From: Alphaproteobacteria bacterium
GTDB taxonomy: Bacteria; Pseudomonadota; Alphaproteobacteria; Rhodobacterales; Rhodobacteraceae
Direction: 5' to 3'
Length of the DNA stretch: 57,460 nt
NCBI GenBank assembly: GCA_016869875.1
Contig: VGDE01000002.1
Span: 1 to 57,460, forward strand
Shown here: positions 29,472-38,842 of the stretch, one piece after another
How positions within the stretch are numbered: the stretch's first letter is position 1
Layout of the letters: every line of letters starts with the position of its first letter
The notes under the pieces: generated by a model
The model's input: the letters and a program-made list of their open reading frames with translations, nothing else
Databases searched by the model: none
What the model was told of the DNA's origin: nothing
Program-made: the position numbers and the translations under genes

Positions 29472-29675
29472 CTATAGAAACAATGCTGAAACCTGCATCA
29501 GCAAACCTAAGCCGCAAAGAATAAAAAAAGCCGTCCAGAACCCGCCGCCCCTATTTGGCTCGCTGCTGACAGCTGTATTTTCATCTTCAGGAATAGTTTC
29601 AATTGGCCCAAGACATGCGGGACAAACAACTGGCCCGAATGCATCCATGCCACATCGTGAGCATTTCATTTTCAT
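29472..29675 (-). CDS. Small zinc-ribbon/TM protein
   Basis: CSRCGMDAFGPVVCPAC plus C-terminal TM. Confidence 0.6.
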   Translation of the reverse strand: MKMKCSRCGMDAFGPVVCPACLGPIETIPEDENTAVSSEPNRGGGFWTAFFILCGLGLLMQVSALFL

Positions 29676-29723
29676 CTTCGAAGCCTCCTAGAATATTATT
29701 AGTTATTCATATGAAAAATCTTG

Positions 29724-30053
29724 CTATCGCTCAGCACGAATACCTTTGCTTTTAGAAACTCCACTACCGACAAGCGGTTCGCGTTTGCTATCTGCATTGA
29801 TATAAGCCTTCATTGTATCGACCAGTTCCCTGCTCGAAATAGCAGTATCTAAAATCGCGCTTCCCATTTGCGCTGCTGCGATGATGGCAATACCATTGAT
29901 CACCAGCGCGCCCGCCAAAAGATAGTTTACAAAGCTACCATTGTTTATATTGTATTGCATTATTGCTGTTATAATCGCGATAATTATCAGCAATACCCCA
30001 GCTATGCTGGCAAGCTCCATTGTAAACTTTGCTATCGAATAGCGTGGTATCAT
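29724..30053 (-). CDS. Small two-TM membrane protein
   Basis: IAGVLLIIIAIITAIMQY ... YLLAGALVINGIAIIAAAQMG. Confidence 0.5.
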   Translation of the reverse strand: MIPRYSIAKFTMELASIAGVLLIIIAIITAIMQYNINNGSFVNYLLAGALVINGIAIIAAAQMGSAILDTAISSRELVDTMKAYINADSKREPLVGSGVSKSKGIRAER

Positions 30054-30095
30054 ATTCTTCCCTCACCCCTGTCCCGTTAGCAGCTTCTTGCAAGG

Positions 30096-30125
30096 GTATA
30101 TCCTATTTAATATATTCGGATATAC
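30096..30125. promoter_or_regulatory. Operator-like inverted repeat upstream of vapB
   Basis: GTATATCC ... GGATATAC. Confidence 0.55.
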
Positions 30126-30141
30126 ATTTAAGGATAGACCA

Positions 30142-30387
30142 ATGACCATCCTCATCAAAGGCGATGAAATCGACGATCTTGTTGCGAAATATTGCGCGAT
30201 AACAGGGGTTAAGAACAAGAGTGAAGCAGTCCGTCAGGCACTTGCTGCGCAAATTTCCGTCCTTTCTGCAAAGGAAAGTTTGGCTGACCGGATCGCCGCG
30301 ATCCAGAGCCGCGCAGCGGCTTCTGGCATCGTGGCCGATGGCGGCGACGATAAGGCGTTCATGGATGCGATGTGGGGTGAGGACTGA
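30142..30387 (+). CDS. VapB-like antitoxin
   Basis: MTILIKGDEIDDLVAKYCAITGVKNKSEAVRQAL... Confidence 0.8.
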   Translation: MTILIKGDEIDDLVAKYCAITGVKNKSEAVRQALAAQISVLSAKESLADRIAAIQSRAAASGIVADGGDDKAFMDAMWGED

Positions 30388-30476
30388 TGTTCATCGACAC
30401 GAGTGCGCTGGTGGCCGTGCTGAAGAATGAACCCGAAGCACCAGAGGTGGTCGCAGGATTTCGGACCAGTTGCTAA
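30387..30476 (+). pseudogene. VapC toxin 5' fragment disrupted by IS
   Basis: MFIDTSALVAVLKNEPEAPEVVAGF then IS end and stop. Confidence 0.8.
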
Positions 30477-30506
30477 GCTTTGGCGATTGACGAAGGACTG
30501 ATCCGC

Positions 30507-30815
30507 ATGACGAAACGGAAGCGCTGTTCGGCCGAGTTCAAGGCGAAGGTGGCTCTGGAAGCGATCCGCGAGGAACTGACGACGGCCGAACTGGCCAAGA
30601 AGTATGACATCCACCCCACCATGATCACGGTCTGGAAGAGAACCGCGACCCTGAACATGGCCTCGGCCTTTGACGGCAAGAACGCTGCTGAGAAGACGAT
30701 TTCCGATCAGGAGGTCGAGAAGCTGCATGCCAAGATCGGCCAGCTGGTTGTGGAACGGGATTTTTTGTCCGCAGCCTCCAATCTCATCCTCGGGACTGGA
30801 GGCAAAAAGCGGTGA
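30507..30815 (+). CDS. IS3-family transposase OrfA
   Basis: MTKRKRCSAEFKAKVALEAIREELTTAELAKKYDIHPTMITVWKR. Confidence 0.9.
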   Translation: MTKRKRCSAEFKAKVALEAIREELTTAELAKKYDIHPTMITVWKRTATLNMASAFDGKNAAEKTISDQEVEKLHAKIGQLVVERDFLSAASNLILGTGGKKR

Positions 30816-31602
30816 AGCAGGACCACCCTGATCTCAGCCTCCGGCGGCAATGCAGCCTGCTGTCGCTGGTGCGCTCCAGCCTTTATTGACCTGCCACGCG
30901 GCGAAAGTGCCGAGATCTTGGCGTTCATGGCCATCATCGATCGGCAGTTCCTCGAGACGCCATGGTATGGTTCACGGCAAATGGCCCGCCATATGCAACG
31001 CGGGGGACATCGATGTGGGCGCCATCGGGCCCGCCGGCTGATGAAGCTCATGCGACTTGTGCCGATCTATCAGGAGCCCAAGACCAGCAAGAAGCATCCA
31101 GGGCACAAGATTTACCCTTACCTTCTCAGGGGCCTGTCCATCACCCGCCCCAATCAGGTCTGGTGCACCGATATCAGCTACATCCCCATGCGCCGGGGGT
31201 TCCTCTATCTGGTGGCGATCATGGACTGGCACAGCCGCAAGGTGCTCAGCTGGCGGCTGTCGAACTCCATGGACGCGCGCTTTTGCGTCGAGGCCCTGAA
31301 GGAGGCACTGGCCAAATACGGGCCGCCCGGGATCTGCAACTCTGATCAAGGTCCCAATTCACCAGCACCGAGTTCACCCAGGTGCTGCTGGATGCAAAGG
31401 TGAAGATCTCCATGGATGGCCGCGGTCGCTGAAATGCGAATGCGTCTACCTGAACGCCTTCGAGGCCGGGTCCGAGGCCCGCAGGGGGATCGGCGCCTGG
31501 ATCAGCTGTTACAACGAAAAACGTCCGCACTCATCGCACGGGTTGCTGACGCCAGATGAGGCCTATGATACCGCCAACCAGAACCTGAAAGCCGCCGCCT
31601 GA
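30812..31602 (+). pseudogene. IS3-family transposase OrfB, frameshifted
   Basis: HKIYPYLLRGLSITRPNQVWCTDISYIPMRRGFLYLVAIMDWHSRKVLSWRLSN... and ...WISCYNEKRPHSSHGLLTPDEAY in different frames. Confidence 0.88.
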
Positions 31603-31645
31603 CATGAAACCCATGCCAGAGCTTAGCGAAGCGGCAAACTGGTCG

Positions 31646-31882
31646 AAAAACCCGGACCACCTCTGCATGAAGCTGAGTGTAGGCAGCCTCAATAGTGTCA
31701 CGCGAAACACCAAGCGAAGCTGCAAGCGCACGCGATGCCGGCAACGGTTTGCCCGTTCCGAGGGCGCCATCTAGGATTAACTGCCGAATTGCTCGCTGTA
31801 TGCGTGCATGAAGGGGCATTGCAGCATGAGCGGGATGCGCAACCCATGCCTTCACAGACTCCAGTTGTGAGTGTTTGAACAA
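31646..31882 (-). pseudogene. GntR/MocR-type regulator N-terminal fragment
   Basis: MPLHARIQRAIRQLILDGALGTGKPLPASRALAASLGVSRDTIEAAYTQLHAE, truncated at the IS right end. Confidence 0.75.
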
Positions 31883-32136
31883 TGGTCAGAGCCTTGGAAT
31901 AAGTCGACTAAGATCAGGCCAGCTCGTTGTAATCTTTAAACGCTTCATGAAACGCTTCCTTTCGCGGAACGGTCTTGCATCGCCCTCCGGCCGCAATAGG
32001 CTGTTGTTCACAGCCACTGCAACGGTGCCGCTAGAGCTAGAGGTTGCGTTTGTGTCCCACGATCTCTTTCGGCCCCTTCTCTACGATCTGGAACCGCCGC
32101 AAGGGCGCGTAAGCGACCTGGTGCGTGGCACCCACT

Positions 32137-32889
32137 TCATCTTCCAGCATAAGAGAAAGAGGTAGATTGGGATTCAGTCCGCTTGGCAGACTCGCGTAAT
32201 TCTATGGCTTTTCCCAACTGAGCCAGAGCTTTTCCGAGAGGCGAGTCGCCGCACTGGAAGGTGGCGTAGCCGCCAAGATCCAGTGCCGCCTTATACTCGG
32301 CTTCCATTGCAGCCCGATCAGCCCGCTCCACTCCCTCATCGTCTGGCAAAGCGGGACGGCCTGCCCACCGCCCGAGAAGCGCCAGAGCGCGCTTTGGCGC
32401 GGACAGGCGATAAGCGTTGCTGACCTGCCGAACCTGCGGCCCACGGCCTTCATTGGGTGTCGGTTCGAACCGCCGCAGCCAATCCAGAAAGCCGTGATCG
32501 CGCAGCGCCTTCAACGCTCGCACAACGGCATCCCGCGACCGGCGCAGCTTGTTGGTGATCCAATCAAGCGAAGGGTCCAACCGGCCCGTCTTGAAGCTGA
32601 CCAGGTTTCCGAACAAGTCCAGAACTTCCAAGGCGATTGCTCCCAGTGGGCCATTGCGGTGCCCAGGCTGGCGCCCTGTCAGCTCATATCGCTTGGCTGC
32701 CTTGATGATCTTCTGAACCTCCTGGCGTGACGTGCTGCGCCAGAAAGAAGACTCGCACGATCCTGCGCGGAGGGAATTTCGGTGGATGGGTTTTCGGCCT
32801 GCTGTGCGTTCTTCGACGCAAGCGCCCGCAATCACGCCGCCAAGGCGCTTGAAAAAGGTGCCGCGTGTCGCGGCTGTGGTCGTCGGCAT
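32137..32889 (-). CDS. Putative plasmid replication protein (HTH/RepA-like)
   Basis: ALEVLDLFGNLVSFKTGRLDPSLDWITNKLRRSRDAVVRALKALRDHGFLDWLRRFEP. Confidence 0.55.
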   Translation of the reverse strand: MPTTTAATRGTFFKRLGGVIAGACVEERTAGRKPIHRNSLRAGSCESSFWRSTSRQEVQKIIKAAKRYELTGRQPGHRNGPLGAIALEVLDLFGNLVSFKTGRLDPSLDWITNKLRRSRDAVVRALKALRDHGFLDWLRRFEPTPNEGRGPQVRQVSNAYRLSAPKRALALLGRWAGRPALPDDEGVERADRAAMEAEYKAALDLGGYATFQCGDSPLGKALAQLGKAIELRESAKRTESQSTSFSYAGR

Positions 32890-33206
32890 GTGCTGCTCCT
32901 CGAAATCAAGAAGCGCGGTGTCCGCAGGCAAGCCTCATCTGTTCGCACAGATGCGCTTTTTGCTCTTGATTTTCGGGGATGGGGAGATAACTATAGCAGG
33001 TGAAATAGTTCGCTAATTCAGGTCGCCAAACCTGTGTTATCAATCCCAAGCCCCCTCGTGCGGACCCCCGCGCGGGGGGTTTCCTTTTGGGCTGGTGGTC
33101 TATCTGATTCTGCTCGTCCCTTTCCCTTTTGCGGGCATTTTGCCGAACACCTTACGCGTGCAAGGGGTTAGCGGCAATTCTTTGTGTAGCCTGTCGAGCA
33201 GAAGCA

Positions 33207-33791
33207 TCAGTAAGTCACCCATTCAACAGCTGTAGCCCCGGTATAGTCTTGGGTTCTGAGCATAATCCCCCGGAAGCTGCCGTACTCGCCAGAAAAGGTA
33301 TTCCCGGTGTGCTGCAAAAGCGCGTTCTCCACCCAACCGGGCACACTCGCTTGCGAGCGACGGACATACTCGCCCTCCACATTGTAGTAGCCCTTGATGG
33401 CGTTGGAGTAGACCATCCGCCCTCCACTGCTGTTCTCCGAAGTCTTGGACAGTTCCCAGACCTCAATGGCGTCACGATACTGGCGAACCTCCGGGGTAAG
33501 TCCGTCAGCGCCTAGATTGGGAACGGGCACTGACCCGCCCCCTCCCATTGGACAGTTCCAGAGCTGCAACGGCGGCTCAATCGGCCAAGGCGTCACGCGT
33601 CGAATGACCTCAACCTGGGCGGCTGTGCATTCGGCTGAGGGGGGAAACCCACCAGCCATGCACAACAGGATGGCACAGTCGATAGGATAGGATTGAGCGA
33701 CAGAACCTGACGGCGATACAAATCCCACCGACATAGCCAACATCACTCCCAACGTGGTTGGGCTTAAGTTTCGAAGCATAACCACCTTCAA
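33207..33791 (-). CDS. Secreted Cys-containing conjugation-associated hypothetical (TrbM-like?)
   Basis: Signal peptide; YPIDCAILLCMAGGFPPSAECTAAQVEVIRRVTPWPIEPPLQLWNCPMG. Confidence 0.5.
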   Translation of the reverse strand: MKVVMLRNLSPTTLGVMLAMSVGFVSPSGSVAQSYPIDCAILLCMAGGFPPSAECTAAQVEVIRRVTPWPIEPPLQLWNCPMGGGGSVPVPNLGADGLTPEVRQYRDAIEVWELSKTSENSSGGRMVYSNAIKGYYNVEGEYVRRSQASVPGWVENALLQHTGNTFSGEYGSFRGIMLRTQDYTGATAVEWVTY

Positions 33792-33803
33792 CCGCCCTTA
33801 TCC

Positions 33804-33829
33804 TTATAGTGACACACTCATCACTATAA
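33804..33829. promoter_or_regulatory. Operator-like inverted repeat
   Basis: TTATAGTGA-cacactca-TCACTATAA upstream of the 33791 gene. Confidence 0.5.
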
Positions 33830-33889
33830 GATCATATAGTATCCTTTGGGATGGCTTGGCAACGTCTAGGCGATAATTCTTCCAGATGC

Positions 33890-34894
33890 TTACCCGGTCA
33901 GCAGCCGCAGGGTGCGGAGGCCGGTGCGCAGGATGTAAGGCGGTAGCGAAAACGAATAGTGTCCGCAGTTCAGTTCCAGAACGTCAACACTTGCTCCCGC
34001 CTGCCTCAGCTTTGCCAGCAGAGGCTTTGACAGGTGGGGCAACACCACCGTGTCTCTTTTCGCCAGAACGATTTGAAGCTCCAGATCGGGCCGTGCCAAT
34101 TGTCCTATGTGGTTCTCAAGGTTCAGCGGACTCCACGCTCTGTTGAGCTGGGTCACGTCAATATCGCCTTCGAGGCTGGCGCGAATGTGCTTTGTGGCAC
34201 ACCCTGTCCAAACCATGTCAGCGAGACTTCCTGCCGTGAGACACAAGACAGCCTTTTTAACGGCAGGGTCGTTGGCTGCGGCAAGACCGGCGACCCAAGA
34301 TCCGAGGCTCATGCCCAAGACTGAAATCTGCTCATAACCTTGGTGTTGCAGCACGCGTATCAGCTTGCGTCCATCCAGAACCGCTTGCCGGACTGACTGA
34401 AGGGTCCGGCCCAGGTTCGCGCTGAGCATGTAGTCCGCATATCGAGACGCCGGACGACTGCGCTCAAAGTGATAAGGCATGGCGATCTCGACCACCGTTA
34501 TGCCGCGCCTTGAGAAGAATTTTGCGATCTGACCATATCGCGCGCTTGCGTTCCAATGATGGAAAACAATCAGCGCCTGATGAGTTGAACGGCTCTCCGT
34601 CACCTTTGCTCTGACAAGGTTGTTTTCCGCAGTGTCCGTCAAGACACCCGACGGAAACTCGATCCACCCATTCTGCCACTCAAAGTTCAGATCAGACCCT
34701 GTGGGTTCATCGAAGAATGCGCTGTCAGCCGTCGCCAATTCGGCAAGATCGCAAAAATCATCAATGCCTATGTCTTCCTTTTCCAAGGAGGGGAACGCGA
34801 GCTGCGCATCCAGAACAAACGCGGCTTTTTCCTTCACCGCATTTCCGCGCTGTGCCCGCCGATCGTCCCAACGATCAAGCCAGTTATGATACAA
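33890..34894 (-). CDS. RcgR-like alpha/beta hydrolase (putative quorum lactone hydrolase family)
   Basis: ALIVFHHWNASARYGQIAKFFSRRGITVVEIAMPYHFER, GMSLGSW; overlaps an RcgA-like gene. Confidence 0.7.
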   Translation of the reverse strand: MYHNWLDRWDDRRAQRGNAVKEKAAFVLDAQLAFPSLEKEDIGIDDFCDLAELATADSAFFDEPTGSDLNFEWQNGWIEFPSGVLTDTAENNLVRAKVTESRSTHQALIVFHHWNASARYGQIAKFFSRRGITVVEIAMPYHFERSRPASRYADYMLSANLGRTLQSVRQAVLDGRKLIRVLQHQGYEQISVLGMSLGSWVAGLAAANDPAVKKAVLCLTAGSLADMVWTGCATKHIRASLEGDIDVTQLNRAWSPLNLENHIGQLARPDLELQIVLAKRDTVVLPHLSKPLLAKLRQAGASVDVLELNCGHYSFSLPPYILRTGLRTLRLLTG

Positions 34895-36512
34895 TGATGC
34901 CCTCCCCTTCGCTTTTCGGTCGGGACCCTAGCCACGGATCAAGAAGCCCGTAAATGGCAACAAGGACCGAAAGACCCAGCAGGATCGAAAAGCCGTTGAA
35001 GGCCTCTATCGACAGATAACCGCCGACCAAAAGCACGACGGCCGCCGCCATTTTCAGACGATCTGCACCAACTTCAGAATTGACGCTTAACCGGGTAAAG
35101 GCACAGGTGAAGGTGAAGCAAGTCACCAGTACAATGAGAAGGCTCGTATATTGCGTCGGGGCAGCAAGATCCTGCCAACCGATCCCATGATCCTGCCCAA
35201 TCAGAACCGACCAGAAATCCTGAGTCAGCCAGTCCAAGATATTTGCACTGTTCGTGACGAGGAAGATGGCCTGGAGCTTCATGCAGATCGCAATAAGAAC
35301 ACCTGAAAGAGTGCATCTAAAAATGCTTCGCAAGACCCTTTCGCCAACGGTCTTGGCAACATCGGGAAAACGTTCGTCAAGCACGCTGATCGACCGTCTC
35401 TTGATATCCCTGTAGTCATAAGCCAGGGTGTAAAGCAGGATAAGCCCGACAAAGAAAAGGTAGAAGCACAGGCACATATAGAGATAGGCAAGCCCTGTGA
35501 ACGTGACCTCTGCCCCTATGGAAATGACTTCAGGCCGTAGGATGCCGACAGACCCCCAATCGACGGCATAATCGCCACCCCCTTCCAACAAGGGGATCAA
35601 GCGAACGCTGATCCACTGGAAAAGACCGGCAAACCCCACACAAACAAGAAAAACTGCCCAGTAGGTAAAGGGCGAAGCCTCAACTTTCTTCATCCATCCC
35701 TCATCGCCCACTGCGCCGCCACTCGCTGCAACGAGCTGCGCCCGACCCTCCTTCTTCCAGTAGTCCAGGACCTCTCTGGAGAAGCCAAGGAAAAGGGGCA
35801 TGAAGATCATGAACAAAAGGGTCCAGTTCGGTGCCCACAGAAACCCGACCTGCCTGAGAACACCCGCATCTTCAGCGTAGGTGATGCTGTGAACGCCCAG
35901 GAAGACGGACATGAATCCAAGCGCAACGGCGCCCGCGAAGACTGATGCGGGCAGGTCCAGAAGTGATCCCCCGCCAAAGATCGCCTCGGATTGTCGAGCA
36001 AGGCTGAAGCCTTTGACAGGTTGTGTTTCAGGCTGCCAATCGTCTGCTGCCTCCGTGACAGTCGCGTCGCCCACAGGGACCGCCGCTTGTTCACCATTGT
36101 CTGTGTCCTGACCACCGCTGACTGACGGCTTTCGCCGCTTCCGCCTTTGGGCAACCAGTCGCGCCTGAGAGGCACTCAGTTCCGCTTGCCACGCGCTTGT
36201 AGCCTCGGGGTCGCCGCATCCAAAAATCCGTGCGAGCCACCTGATATTCTCGGCGCTGATGCCCTTGTCGTTGTCCTGAAACCATAGCTGGACCGTGCGC
36301 AGTTCGATCCCGGCGCGGTTGGCGTCGATCTGCGAGATCGCCTCCGCAAGAAGATCCGGCGTCCATGGACCTTGCGGAAACCCGTTTTCGTCTACAGGGC
36401 GTCCGGCACCAGAAGCGGCAAGATGTTTGAACAGCGCCTTGAAATCTTTGCCGTCACCCCTAGGGGGAACAAAATATTTTTTTCTGTTTTCCAACGTGTT
36501 ACCAGACTTCAT
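34884..36512 (-). CDS. RcgA-like multi-TM putative transporter
   Basis: ~542 aa, N-terminal cytosolic helical domain and multiple TMs; coupled to the RcgR-like hydrolase next to virB genes. Confidence 0.65.
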   Translation of the reverse strand: MKSGNTLENRKKYFVPPRGDGKDFKALFKHLAASGAGRPVDENGFPQGPWTPDLLAEAISQIDANRAGIELRTVQLWFQDNDKGISAENIRWLARIFGCGDPEATSAWQAELSASQARLVAQRRKRRKPSVSGGQDTDNGEQAAVPVGDATVTEAADDWQPETQPVKGFSLARQSEAIFGGGSLLDLPASVFAGAVALGFMSVFLGVHSITYAEDAGVLRQVGFLWAPNWTLLFMIFMPLFLGFSREVLDYWKKEGRAQLVAASGGAVGDEGWMKKVEASPFTYWAVFLVCVGFAGLFQWISVRLIPLLEGGGDYAVDWGSVGILRPEVISIGAEVTFTGLAYLYMCLCFYLFFVGLILLYTLAYDYRDIKRRSISVLDERFPDVAKTVGERVLRSIFRCTLSGVLIAICMKLQAIFLVTNSANILDWLTQDFWSVLIGQDHGIGWQDLAAPTQYTSLLIVLVTCFTFTCAFTRLSVNSEVGADRLKMAAAVVLLVGGYLSIEAFNGFSILLGLSVLVAIYGLLDPWLGSRPKSEGEGIIVS

Positions 36513-36648
36513 TTCGTTCTGTTTCACTTGGCTTCGTCTTATGCCGTGATCGGGGCGGGGACCAGACGTCATTAACCACTCGTTAACAAATCGCTGGACA
36601 AGGGAACGCGCTGCGTTGCCGCACAGCCACGCCCGTGAGGACAAGAAT

Positions 36649-36846
36649 ATGGGTAAACACTCTGGCAAAATCATGTTTGCCGAAAACGATGTGACCGAAG
36701 TGATGACCGAACGAGAAGCACACCCCGTCAAACGTGTCCTCGATGCCAATTCCCGGGAAGTCGTTGGATGGCTTTACAAGTGGAACACTGGAAGCCTCGC
36801 CGTGATGTGGAAGGGTGAAAGGCGCGAAAACGTCATCTACGAGTGA
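36649..36846 (+). CDS. Small hypothetical protein
   Basis: MGKHSGKIMFAENDVTEVMTEREAHPVKRVLDANSREVVGWLYKWNTGSLAVMWKGERRENVIYE. Confidence 0.6.
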   Translation: MGKHSGKIMFAENDVTEVMTEREAHPVKRVLDANSREVVGWLYKWNTGSLAVMWKGERRENVIYE

Positions 36847-37166
36847 GAAACAGAGTGATCTCAATCGTGTGAGGGTGGCGCGAGCGGCCCTCCTTCATGC
36901 CGTTTGTCGCGAGCGGTTCGTTTAGACCTGGCTGGGCGGCGCAGGATTGGCGGTCAACGTCAGCCTGCATGCCGCCCTTTTGCTTGCCAGCACACTCAGC
37001 ATCTCCCAAAACAGCTTTGATTTCAGGGTTCCGCGTCATAGTGATGACACGGCTACCGGAAATCTCCGGTCGGTAATCTTATAGGGTTGCTGTTAAAATT
37101 ATAATGTCGTAGGACTTGGTTACCTGAGAAGGGTGCCGGGGTCCTACCAGTTGGAGGACCACAGGC

Positions 37167-37535
37167 GTGGAAATAGAACTCGATAAAGAAACGCCGAATG
37201 TGGTTACAGAACCTAAATTCCGACAGCTTGTTGCCAGCGGATATTCCGCTGAAGTCGTGTGCAAGGCTGAGGCATACCGCAAAGCGTCTGTCTGGTACGG
37301 CGAGTGGATCATTCGCGTCGTCAATTCAGAAGGGACGTTTGATAAGATACTCGTCACGACGCCGCGCCGCGTTGATGACATTAATGAAATCAATGTCAGG
37401 GTCTTCAAGACAGTCAACGGCCTTACCTCCTTCATGCACGAAGCTGGCTTCAGGCACGTGGATGTTCCCCTGTTCGATGACGAACGAACGGTGCATTCCA
37501 TTCACAAGAAGCCAGCGGATAAAAACAAGAGCTAG
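37167..37535 (+). CDS. Hypothetical protein
   Basis: 122-aa ORF at start of the T4SS operon. Confidence 0.5.
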   Translation: MEIELDKETPNVVTEPKFRQLVASGYSAEVVCKAEAYRKASVWYGEWIIRVVNSEGTFDKILVTTPRRVDDINEINVRVFKTVNGLTSFMHEAGFRHVDVPLFDDERTVHSIHKKPADKNKS

Positions 37536-37563
37536 GACTTCACTATTCTCTTTTACTCCGGCA

Positions 37564-38244
37564 ATGGCTGGCTGCCTGATTGGGCTTCTTTCGCTTAACC
37601 CAGGCCATTCCTTTGCAAATGGCATGGTTCTCGTGCCGGGGTCCGATGGAACCTTTCAATACAGAGAGCAAAGCAACGGCTTTGCCCGTCATTTCGGATC
37701 AGGCGGGCAGCCGATAATTCCAGAGGCTGAACGCTCAGCCTCCCCTTCCCAAAACTCCATGTCGTTTCTTGCAGAACCGGAAAGCGGTTTTGTCGCGCCG
37801 CGTGCAGTTTCCGGAAGGGAAGACATCCTCAACGCCATTGACCAGACGGCCATGCGCTATGGCGGTCATGCTGCTTTGCGCAAAGCCGGAATGTCGGTCA
37901 TGGAATGGCGGCATTTCTACCGCGCCAATATCGAGATCGAAAGCGCGTATAACCCGCAGGCGAAAAGCCATGTCGGGGCCATCGGCCTCGGTCAGCTTAT
38001 GCCCGCGACGGCTGCCACGCTCGGCGTGAACCCCCATGACATGCACCAGAACCTCGACGGTTCTGCCCGCTACCTGCTTCTTCTTCTCGACCGCTTCGGG
38101 TCGAAGGAGCTGGCACTGGCTGGCTACAACGCCGGTCCCGAAGCGGTTTCGCGCCACGGAGGCATCCCGCCCTACCGCGAAACCATTGGTCACGTCCGCA
38201 AGGTGATGGCCGTTTTTTCCCGACTGAACGGAGACACACTATGA
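37564..38244 (+). CDS. virB1: VirB1-like lytic transglycosylase
   Basis: IEIESAYNPQAKSHVGAIGLGQLMPATAATLGVNPHDM...NLDGSARYL. Confidence 0.9.
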   Translation: MAGCLIGLLSLNPGHSFANGMVLVPGSDGTFQYREQSNGFARHFGSGGQPIIPEAERSASPSQNSMSFLAEPESGFVAPRAVSGREDILNAIDQTAMRYGGHAALRKAGMSVMEWRHFYRANIEIESAYNPQAKSHVGAIGLGQLMPATAATLGVNPHDMHQNLDGSARYLLLLLDRFGSKELALAGYNAGPEAVSRHGGIPPYRETIGHVRKVMAVFSRLNGDTL

Positions 38245-38558
38245 CCAAATCCCTGCCGCTTTCGGCTTCATCCATGATGCTCGCGGCGTTGCTGGCGTTC
38301 GGGCTTTTCATGCTGATGACCTCGCCCGCCCTGGCTCAAGGGCAGATCGACCTCAACCCGATCACCAACATCCTGACGGGCATCGCCACCACCCTGACCG
38401 GCCCGCTCGGGCGGGCCATGGCAACGCTTGCCGTGATCGGCATCGGTGTCGCGTGGCTCATGGGCTATGTCGATTTCCGCACGGTTGTTTATGTCGTGGC
38501 AGGCATCGCCATCGTGGCCGGCGCCAGCGTCATCGTCAACTCGATGTGGGGCGCATAA
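38241..38558 (+). CDS. virB2: VirB2/TrbC-type pilin
   Basis: Signal peptide, two hydrophobic segments, position. Confidence 0.88.
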   Translation: MTKSLPLSASSMMLAALLAFGLFMLMTSPALAQGQIDLNPITNILTGIATTLTGPLGRAMATLAVIGIGVAWLMGYVDFRTVVYVVAGIAIVAGASVIVNSMWGA

Positions 38559-38563
38559 TCGCC

Positions 38564-38842
38564 ATGCTCAGACGGTCCACGCTCTTTCTCGGCCTCATCC
38601 GCCCGCCTCGCCTCATGGGCCTGCCGATGTTTTATGCCGTGATCTGGATGATGGGGTCCGTCCTGGCTTTTGTGTGGGTCCAGAGCTTCTGGACCCTCCC
38701 ATTCATCATCTTTGCATACCCGGCTTTTTGGCTCGCCGCAGAATGGGACCCGCATTTCTTCGATGTGGTCACGGTCGTGAGCAAAAGAACCCGCCGCACC
38801 AGGAACCGCGATCAATGGGGCGCTGACTCTTATGAACCATAA
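38564..38842 (+). CDS. virB3: VirB3
   Basis: LIRPPRLMGLPMFYAVIWMMG...; between B2 and B4. Confidence 0.85.
   Translation: MLRRSTLFLGLIRPPRLMGLPMFYAVIWMMGSVLAFVWVQSFWTLPFIIFAYPAFWLAAEWDPHFFDVVTVVSKRTRRTRNRDQWGADSYEP

Larger units (their letters stand above)
30463..31645 (+). mobile_element. Decayed IS3-family insertion sequence
   Basis: OrfA + frameshifted OrfB; ends GACCAGTT..GCTAAGCTTTGGC and reverse complement GACCAGTTTGCCGCTTCGCTAAGCTCTGGC. Confidence 0.82.

Noticed and set aside
32025-32050. Fourth MerR-like box (ctagagctagaggttg)
   Set aside because: Only one half-site resembles the ACCTCTAGC consensus; spacing and -35/-10 context are absent.
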